Below, one piece after another: positions 56,096-64,000 of a DNA stretch of 64,000 bases (position 1 is its first letter; every line of letters begins with the position of its first letter). The position numbers and the translations under genes were made by a program. The stretch is taken from the NCBI GenBank assembly GCA_009760855.2, contig WPIO01000035.1, forward strand, positions 1 through 64,000. Direction: 5' to 3'. The DNA is from Cristatella mucedo (lineage: Eukaryota > Bryozoa > Phylactolaemata > Cristatellidae). The notes under the pieces were generated by a model. It was not told the DNA's origin, made no database searches, and worked only from the letters and a program-made list of their open reading frames with translations.

Positions 56096-57911
56096 TCTCT
56101 CTTAATTTTCTTGTATTGGATTAGCGCCATTCCACTCCATCAGTGAATATAGAATCAATGTTTGGTAGTAATAGCTTGCAGCTTCAGCTGATGACTAGCA
56201 TAAATCTCCTGTGGAATCTTCTTCAAAATACTTCCCTGCTTTCTCACTTTATTTCAAAGGTAACAAACTCAGTTACGTACACAGACCTCATATTTTTGAA
56301 AAATAATACTACGTTTTAACTGTGTGCTGTCCAACGCGAGTGTGGAGTGCTCGGCGACTAACGCTGAAGATTTTTACGTCCAGTCTCAAGGAAAGCAAAG
56401 AAAGCATTAGGCCTCGGCTGAGGACTATGTACCTTTCCACTTCAAATGAGCTATTGCATGCTCTGGTTTAGCAGATCTGGTTAGGAAGCAGTACGCGTCG
56501 TTTGCCAATCCCAGAATTTCGTCGCAAAACCGTGCTTAATTCTGGTCAGCTAAGTTGTGCAACTTGAGCACCGGAAGCCGCCTAATAAATTACGAAGAAT
56601 CTCTCCCGGAGAGTGGAAGCAGCTACTGTTATCCTGTAGTCGATGTAGGAATGGCCCCCGGTTTTCATGACGGGCGTTAATAGTGTGCTCCTAGATTTCC
56701 CAGACTTCCTAAAAATCATGAGGAGTTCGCAGCAATAGGGATCGAGATTCCTCGCTTCCTCGCGAGCCCAATCAGTGGCAGATCGATTGCTTTCAACGAC
56801 CTTCCTATCTGGGGCTGAAGCCTGGCCCTGGCCCCGACTCTGGCTCCTGATGCCTCGTCGGCTGCCGGCTTCACGACTTGCAAGCAAGCCTAATTTTCTA
56901 GCAGCTTTCGAAGAGAAGTATGCGTCATTTGATCAGTGTGTTTCCATGTTTTAAGATGGAAAATTTCTCTCTGCGTTTAACTTTCTAAAAATTTGGCTCA
57001 CGTGGCTGCAATGTCCATAAAAAACCGTACTTTTCAATGTGTACGTGCATCAAGATTCTATGAAAGTACAAGACTAAATTAGAGAATGCTGAATGTCGAC
57101 AGTACATAACAAAATTTACATGGTAAAACCTGATTGATAGAAGTGGCTCTATGCTTGAAAGTTCACTTTAGATGAACTTAATAATTGATGCATAGGCTTG
57201 TGAGCCGTCGCACCATCATTAATCGTAGCTTTGTCTGCCTGTTCATGAGGTATGATCGCAATGCCTCCGTGGCAAGGTAGAGAATCAAAACTACACGATT
57301 GAGATTTCATTTTCGACCGTATAAAATTTCGCTCCTTGTTAATGGGAATACTCATGAAATAATAGTGGTAATGCATTTGATCTAGCACGCCAGTGACGCT
57401 AGCTGCCATGACGAGCTAACTTGGCTTATCGACTAAATTGGCGAAGTGACGACTGAACAGATGGCTGCAACGAGAGAACATCTGTGGAGCATTACGACTA
57501 ACTTGGCTGGCTAAAACCGAATCTTGATTGAACCGTGTGCTGCCCTAAAATAGCTGGCAGATGAGTGAAAGGATTCAACAATAGCATCGGAGCCGTTTCT
57601 TTCACCGAGCTAGAATTTGAAGCATTGGCTAGCTACATCGCTTTTAAATGAAGGCAACGCAGCAAGATGCAAGTTAAATTCCAGTTAGACTCGCGAACCT
57701 GGTTAGAATTTGCCTGCTGTCGACTACGACGCAATAATATCTGTTACTCGCTTGCTCTGCAACTAAAAGCTTGGTATTTTCAAATTGCCACGGTGAGTCA
57801 CAGGCTGGCATTGGCCAATCAGAAAACAGGAAACAGCAACTGGGCGTCACAATGGGGCGTCTGCGATCAGTAGCAACTATAAAAGTTGACCCCAAAAGCT
57901 TTTAGCACATT
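56096..57911. other. No gene recognised
   Basis: Only short ORFs without known motifs. Confidence 0.55.
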
Positions 57912-58100
57912 AAATAAATAAAATAAATATTAGCTGATTTAACAGCCTCTTTTTGTATTGCAACAGAAGAACCTTTACAGCTATCACCACCGCTTGCAGT
58001 GGCGATAAAGGATCGCCCACCGCAGGATTCGAACCCACGACCTCGTGGCCGAGGTCGTGAAAAGCAACCGCCTTACCTAGTGATCCATTACGGCTCTTAT
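57912..58100 (-). mobile_element. SINE-A, most complete copy, minus
   Basis: In minus orientation the element runs from a tRNA-like head (box A region GGATCACTAGGTAAGGCGG, B box GGGTTCGAATCC) through the body (GATCCTTTATCGCCACTGCA, AGCGGTGGTGATAGCTGTAA, TTGCAATACAAAAAGAGGCT) to GTTAAATCAGCTAATA and a TTTATT-rich tail. It serves as the reference for the other SINE-A copies. Confidence 0.92.
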
Positions 58101-61100
58101 GTAATTAACAATCTGAGATCAATCACGTGCTGGAAAACTCACATAGCTTGATAAAAGATAACAGTAACCAGAGTTCAAATAGATGCAGCAATTATCAAGA
58201 TGCAGATGCGGCTGCGGCAGGCCAGCATGATTATGGTGGTGCTTCTCACCTCAAAGACAGACAGACACAGAGAGAGAGTGTGTGTGTGTTTGTGCGTGCG
58301 TGCGTGTAAAAATAGGGAGTAAAAAGGGCGGTCTGAAATGTCGTCCGTGAGCTGAATCAAAGCTTAGAGTCAACGCAGGCAAGGTCGTTTGGGCACACAC
58401 TAATTTTAACACATTACCAGCTGGCCATTTTGCCGGAAAGATCCGAAACGGCCATCCGAGAGGCCGTTTGGAGTAGTCCGACTGCAGGGGGTAGCTCCTG
58501 ACTGCCCACAGGTCGGCACTGTGCGAGGCTGGAGTAGTGGGCGGGGCCGGGTCGCTCTAGGCGATCGGCCTGTTAACAGCTAACGATTCGAATCTCTAAA
58601 GGCTTTGGATTTTGAAGACATGTTGCATGCGTCGGACGAGCACAGACTTGGATGGCTGGCTGCCTATGCCCGGATGACGCAAATGTGGCCCCGGGGCTCG
58701 CCACACGGTGCCGGACCACGTGCTGCTGCGTCACCTCGTTCGCCTTGTTCGGCTCCAAGCAATGCGAGCAGCTCAAAGCTCGGACTCGCCGACTCGCTCG
58801 AGTTTCTTTAGCTGCAGAGAAATGTATTCCAGCATTGAACTCTGCCCATCTGTTTCTGCGCAATGACCACAAAGTACGAAAAGTTAAGTTTGAGACACTC
58901 ACTCGTAGCAACGATAAACTTGTAGGTTATAGATGATGTTGTTAAGCAGGTACGCGAAGTCATGATCGTTATTATTACGTCAGCTTATGATGTTCGAATG
59001 TCAGCATTACATTACAGTCGATCCGATTCAGAAGCGTTCTCCATATTCGCATCCGTTCTTCGGCCGACCAAGTAATTCATATGAATCTTAATTTAACACT
59101 TAATTTATCAATTAAAACACTTAACTTATCAATTGATATAATTTGCTTGCCCTGTCCCACTTCAAAAGCAAGAGTAATTCAATTACTTGACCTGAAAGAG
59201 AGGTACTGTTTCTTTGGATTATGGTATTTAATAATTTTGTAAATCCGATCGTCTGAGGATTAGTGTCACGAACTTCAAAGGTTTGTGATGGTTTCCTGTG
59301 GAGCATTCGCTCGGAAGAGATGGACACGGCGGGTGCGAATACTTCGCCTAGTCTACTAAATAAGACAGGACATCCAGCAAGGCTGTATCCGCCATTTTTG
59401 ATGGACACACTTCTTTAATCCGTGCCACAGATGCTTGGCGCATCAATTACTTATCAATGTTATAATCGTCTGGCAGGGAATTATGAAGCTGATAGCACAT
59501 TTTGGTCATGAAAGGTTACGGTAAGCGGGATTTGAATACAGTTAACACACGTGCTCGAGTTCATAATTAGAGGAGTTTCACACCAGGAGGCTGACGCTCT
59601 CTGTCGAAAGGAAGTGAGTTATCCCACAGCATTGTAATCGCTTCGGGTCGCTCAGGGCACGGATGACTCGCTAACAAGCTAGCAATAACTTCGTACTATA
59701 TCTTTTATAAATTTTGTTCAGGGACCGTATCCTCGCCTCGATTTCGTCAAGTCCTCGTTCAAATCTCACGCATTTCCAGTTATGGTGGTTAAGCACGATT
59801 AAGAATAGGCTTGCTGTGAAGGAAGTAGGCCGTACAGGCATTGCCTATTGGTAGAACTAGGCTCTCACTGGGCTAGCGCGTTGGCTCGAATCATGAAATG
59901 AGCGTAAGTGATTAGTCGCCCCGGCATCGCAACGTATCTTGTCATCGGCATGCAGCTAGCATCACGTAGTGTAAATGGCGCCTTGGCATTTAACATTGAT
60001 TGATAAAATTTTTAAATGACACAGGTGAAAAACGACGTAAAATGGTGGATTATTTAACGTTTTAGTTCTTAAATAACTCCAGTGTACTTGTTTCTTTCCT
60101 TACAAGCCTTCAATGCCCAGCAGTCGCAATATGAGCAGAACTTAAAATAAACATATTAAGAGCATCGTCCTGTGTGGACCCTTAGAAGCGGCACCGAAGT
60201 GCAAACTTAAATATTTCCCAGAAATCATGAATCCTTTGACAAAGCACCGAGCCAGTAAGAAGATGGCAGTCAGACAAATGGAGCCTACTTCCCCAATCAC
60301 ATGCATCCCATTCTTCGGCCATCTGACGTCATTAGCGCTAGCTACCTCTCGAGACACGCAAACATTGGCTAGGCTGTAGAGTAGTTGCCAGTGCTATCAC
60401 TTACTTAGTTGGACTGCTATTTGAAGTGCAAGCTTTTGAAATTTCTCCACATTAATGTGTAAGTGTTAGCTCACCAAGTTCACCCCTGTAAGTGTTAGCT
60501 CACCAACTTCTTGGTTCCTCATAAACCTTTTGAAGTTTACAACCCCAAGCTTTATACTAGCGGACAATTATAATAAACGACTCGCCTTACAGAACTGCAG
60601 TTAACAGAAGATTCTTCAAGAATAAGAATGCCATTTTGATGAGGGTGTTTTCAAACAGCAATCGACATTGAGGTCAACGCCTTGACAGCAGGAGCCTAGC
60701 AACGATTTTAATGTTTATATTAATGCCCATGTTTATATTGGCTATAGCAATCTATCAGGTGGTGCCAAAATGTCTTTCAAGCTCAAAGCCCCATAATCTC
60801 AAGTCTTTTTAAAGACGTTACACGAGCAGAAGATTTCGCCATTTTTTTCCAATCTTGCAAGGTTAATATTAAGCATCATGATTTAATGAACATCAGGGGC
60901 CAATTGGAAAGCTTTATTAATGTACGTGAACATTTTTATTTAACAAACGCTGAATTTGTCAGGAGTATTACGAAAGCTTATAACACAGGAGGCGCCCGAC
61001 GTCACTATTGGTTAACCACTACTCCTGTATGTAGCAGTTTACCCACGAATACTTAAGGCATCGCTGTCGTTTTTACCTCGTAGAGCCAGTTCTTGACGAC

Positions 61101-62177
61101 CACAAAACTCGATAGCTTCAATGATATGACGTAACGTGGGCTACACTCAACAGCCTCTCAATCGCTTTAGCTTCTTTACAGTTTGGCTCATCGCGTCCTT
61201 ACATTTATCTCTTTTATCACACTCAATATGGCATCTGTGCCTGACGTGCTAAATTGTATGCTTAGCATTCGCATGACTTTGATCAAATTCTTTTGCTATT
61301 TTAATTCAACTATAGCTCAAATAGAGACCAAATTTAGGCTCGATAATAAATGAGGCCAATAAAATAACGCCAGACTTACAGAAACCTAATCGTGGGTTTC
61401 GCTATAAACTGAAAATATTGATTGAATTGACCTGAGAGACTTTATAGATAGGTGTGGTTCTGATGCGATACAAAAATTTATAAGAATATCATGTTTATCT
61501 TAGTTTGACCACCGGTGGCCTCTACCCTGACTAATAGCAGTAAGTCATTCATTGGCTGCGGGTGCTGCTTTATCTTTTTTTTACCTGTTTTATGTTTACA
61601 ACACACGATGGCAAATACATTGATAATTCAACGCTACTGAACAGCTAGGATCATCACCGGACGCAGGTGCTTAAAGCTTTTTCGTACAGGTTGCTAAGTC
61701 TAAATAATGAGAGGTGGAACTGCCGAATAATCACAGCCCCTTTATTGGACGCGAAGACAATTTTACAGCTGCATCAAGTGACTAGCAGTTTGTAATAATC
61801 TCGCGGCCGCTCAGTTGGTCAGCTACGTTAATTGAGTGACAGCATGTCAAAGTCGTCTGCTGTTGAGCGCATCATGTAGTAGAGTGCTCACTACAGCATT
61901 ACTTGCAGCTCCATACCAGTGGATAATCCCGCTGGTGAGTTGCTCTTGTACGGAAGTACTGTATACGGATGCGTATTTGTAAGTGTTAAATCTCGTTCTT
62001 ACCTAGAGTAGAGTAACGCAAGTCACAGCTCGGCTACCTCGTATAGGCTTAGCCTCACGAGGCACATGTTTGTAGCTTTGCCACGTCGGGTGACTCGGTG
62101 CAACTAGAGAGCTGCGGCTAGCAGAATAATCATCCCGCGATCAAAGACCACTAATCAACCAACCCACATCATATCGA
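58101..62177. other. No gene recognised
   Basis: Four kilobases with only short ORFs lacking known motifs. It holds a GT-rich patch near 58279-58308 and a 29-bp tandem duplication at 60459-60516. Confidence 0.6.
60459..60516. repeat. 29-bp tandem duplication
   Basis: GTAAGTGTTAGCTCACCAA begins both units, at 60459 and 60488. The second halves diverge slightly. Confidence 0.85.
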
Positions 62178-62342
62178 GCTGGTTTTTCCCAGCGGTTAAG
62201 ACGCTGGCTACAATCCAAGGTCAAGGTTAATGAATTTGACGATCTACGTCGTAGGCTCGAGCCCCGTGGCATGTGAAGCGCCTGAATAGAGCTTAAGTTC
62301 TCTTAGGACGCTATACAAATGAATGTTGATTTTTTTTAATCG
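62178..62342 (+). mobile_element. tRNA-derived SINE-B, plus
   Basis: Head GAGCTGGTTTTTCCCAGCGG and TTAAGACGCTGGC, B-box region GTAGGCTCGAGCCCCGTGG, tail GAAGCGCCTGAATAGAGCTT with AAGTTCTCTTAGGACGCTAT and ACAAATGAATG. Well preserved. Confidence 0.88.
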
Positions 62343-62431
62343 TCGTCTCAAAAACTAAGTGCAGGTGAAGCTCTTGGGAGCCTACCTGAAGATACGAAAA
62401 CTCCGCAGCAACAAGACAACATGCCGCTCTA

Positions 62432-62545
62432 ATTTGGCCCACGGGCACTCGCCTTTAACGACCAAAGTCTTGGGCTCGAACCTTTAGGCGAATGCACCTG
62501 AATAAAGATCAAGTTTTCTTAGGGTGCTAAGCGAATGAGCTGTAC
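62432..62545 (+). mobile_element. SINE-B, plus, degenerate
   Basis: GGGCACTCGCCTTTAACGAC, TTGGGCTCGAACCTTTAGGC, then tail ATGCACCTGAATAAAGATCA and AGTTTTCTTAGGGTGCTAAG. Confidence 0.78.
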
Positions 62546-62599
62546 TTTTTCAAATTATTTGTATTAGCAGTGGCAGAATGCTAGCCCAAAAGACTGGAG

Positions 62600-62803
62600 G
62601 TGCGAGTCCAAACAAAACCATCCTTGCATAAATGCAAAATCTCCACAGAGGTATGCTTCGAGTCATTATATACTGAAGCATCAAGCAATTGTTCCTCAGC
62701 AGAATGTAAAATCTGCATGGAGGTAGAGGTTGTTGAGTCGTCTTGTAACGAAGCTTCATGCAATCCTCCTTTCTCATATCCAGCCCCCCCCCCCTGCACA
62801 TGA
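62600..62803 (+). repeat. Diverged 69-bp tandem repeat, readable as a Cys-containing peptide repeat
   Basis: Two units starting near 62633 and 62702 align in frame: CKISTEVCFESLYTEASSNC and CKICMEVEVVESSCNEASCN. The plus ORF is 67 codons and otherwise unrecognised. It may be a fragment of a coding exon or simply an old minisatellite. Confidence 0.5.
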
Positions 62804-64000
62804 ACACCAGTCACCTCCTACTGGTCTCTCTCTCCTCGACCACTTCTCTTAGATGGCTGTCAATGCCCCCCCCCCCAACTCAGCCCTATCACATGCGTGC
62901 ACTGGCTCTTGCGGGAGAGGGTAGCCTGTACCCATATATTACTAGTCTAGCTGGGATTAGTTGAGACCTTTTCTAGTGTAATAGACCAAAAGACAACCTT
63001 TTTCCTTAAGCCTCTCGAGTTGCAAAGCACAGCCCATCCACTCGTTAATAGCTGGAGTCTTCTTTGCAGGTAAGAGGCTTGGCGGCATCCTGCTAGGAAG
63101 AGGCGATAAGGTAACTTAAGTTAGTTCTTGGTAGTAAACTCGGTAAGTTCTTGGTGAAGAGGTAGCTCTCACGTGCCGAGCATATCACTGACTGCCACCC
63201 AGTGCGTAACCCGAGCCAGCTCCTTCTGAAGGCTGCCTAAGGGGGGGGCAGCGAGGTACCGATTCTGGCGAAAAAAGGTATTTGTGCAAAGGCGATCCCT
63301 GTTTCTGGGGGGGAGAGGAAGAGCATAAATCTTGGCCACCTGCAGGGCCCCGGCCTCCTAGATAGCCTAGGAGCCACCCGGTTCCGGTTTTAATGCGGCT
63401 AACGATTTTCCTCTACAGCTGTGAAAGACCTACTGACACAGTTGTGGATTGACGGACTCGGTGCTGTCGCCCGAGTGCGTCATTGCGTGCTTGACCGTGT
63501 CTCCGCCATGCTGCAAGCTAATCACACAAGAGTGTGATGCAAATATATTGAGCTGTGAGAAACAGACCCCAGCTTTAGCCATTGAATATGACCAGCTCAC
63601 TGACAGTGGACTCGCTGAGTCTTAGTAGACGTACATTGGACGTCTATTACACGTCACTCCCGAAAGCACTGGCCACGGAAGACAATGCTTCACCATCTTG
63701 CGGCGTGACGGAGGGAAGGATGGATTTTCTCGCTTTAACTGGCAGGGATACATGTAAGCCGACTACGAGCTATAATTAAAAAAGGATCATACTGACTGAC
63801 CGAAGTCCAGAGTCCAGAGCCCGGGAGATCAACCCAGATGTCATGGGATGTCATTGGCGGCTTAGAAGGGCACGAAAAACCGCCGGTTGAGCTTTGCAAT
63901 TAATGCCAATTGCTGTTTTAAGCTTGCTGTCGATCTGGTATAAGATTTACACGCACACATATCTACCTGAAGTTCGGCTTTTGGTTCAGCTTGGAATTGT
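62804..64000. other. No gene recognised
   Basis: It contains poly-C and poly-G runs (62864-62876, 63240-63248, 63308-63313) and short ORFs only. Confidence 0.55.

Noticed and set aside
62758-62964. Pro-rich ORF over poly-C runs
   Set aside because: Its composition is explained by homopolymer runs, and there is no domain.

Overview
This window is animal (metazoan) nuclear DNA. It has spliced genes with GT-AG introns, long dinucleotide microsatellites, tRNA-derived SINEs, several LINE families, and cut-and-paste transposon relics in many states of decay. No bacterial operon, rRNA, CRISPR array or intact tRNA was seen. The phylum cannot be fixed from the sequence. The mix of transposon families fits a repeat-rich invertebrate.

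The only convincing host gene is on the minus strand at 33179-51782. It can be rebuilt by hand as seven exons that join in phase into a 461-residue cytochrome b5-fusion fatty acid desaturase. It has the HPGG haem motif, three histidine boxes (HDFMH, HIFHH, HIEHH), a 52-bp first intron and a probable poly(A) signal near 32626. Three of its introns are about 5 kb each and are filled with SINEs, LINE tails, a Tc1-like relic and microsatellites.

The left half (1-31 kb) is a transposon graveyard. From left to right it holds: a 0.5-kb CT tract; a Mutator-like transposase ORF (2.2-3.5 kb); a decayed integrase facing a small two-TM protein, next to a 114-bp foldback (4.1-5.4 kb); a CR1/L2-like LINE family (LINE-A) in many copies; a second LINE family (LINE-B) broken by LINE-A copies; a minus-strand TTF-type hAT relic (16.7-18.6 kb); an LTR-retroelement RNase H-integrase relic (19-20.3 kb); and a complete 5.06-kb hAT transposon (22972-28032) with matching ends and a degenerate 8-bp target duplication, carrying a nested LINE-A and a SINE. 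Just beyond lies a 277-bp element that matches my memory of the SPIN hAT family, which is known for horizontal transfer among animals.

The right half (52-64 kb), upstream of the desaturase, holds only scattered SINE and LINE tails, a few short tandem repeats and otherwise featureless sequence. One SINE family ends in the same stem-loop tail as LINE-A, which suggests that LINE-A mobilises it. LINE and SINE boundaries are approximate because they come from comparing copies by eye.
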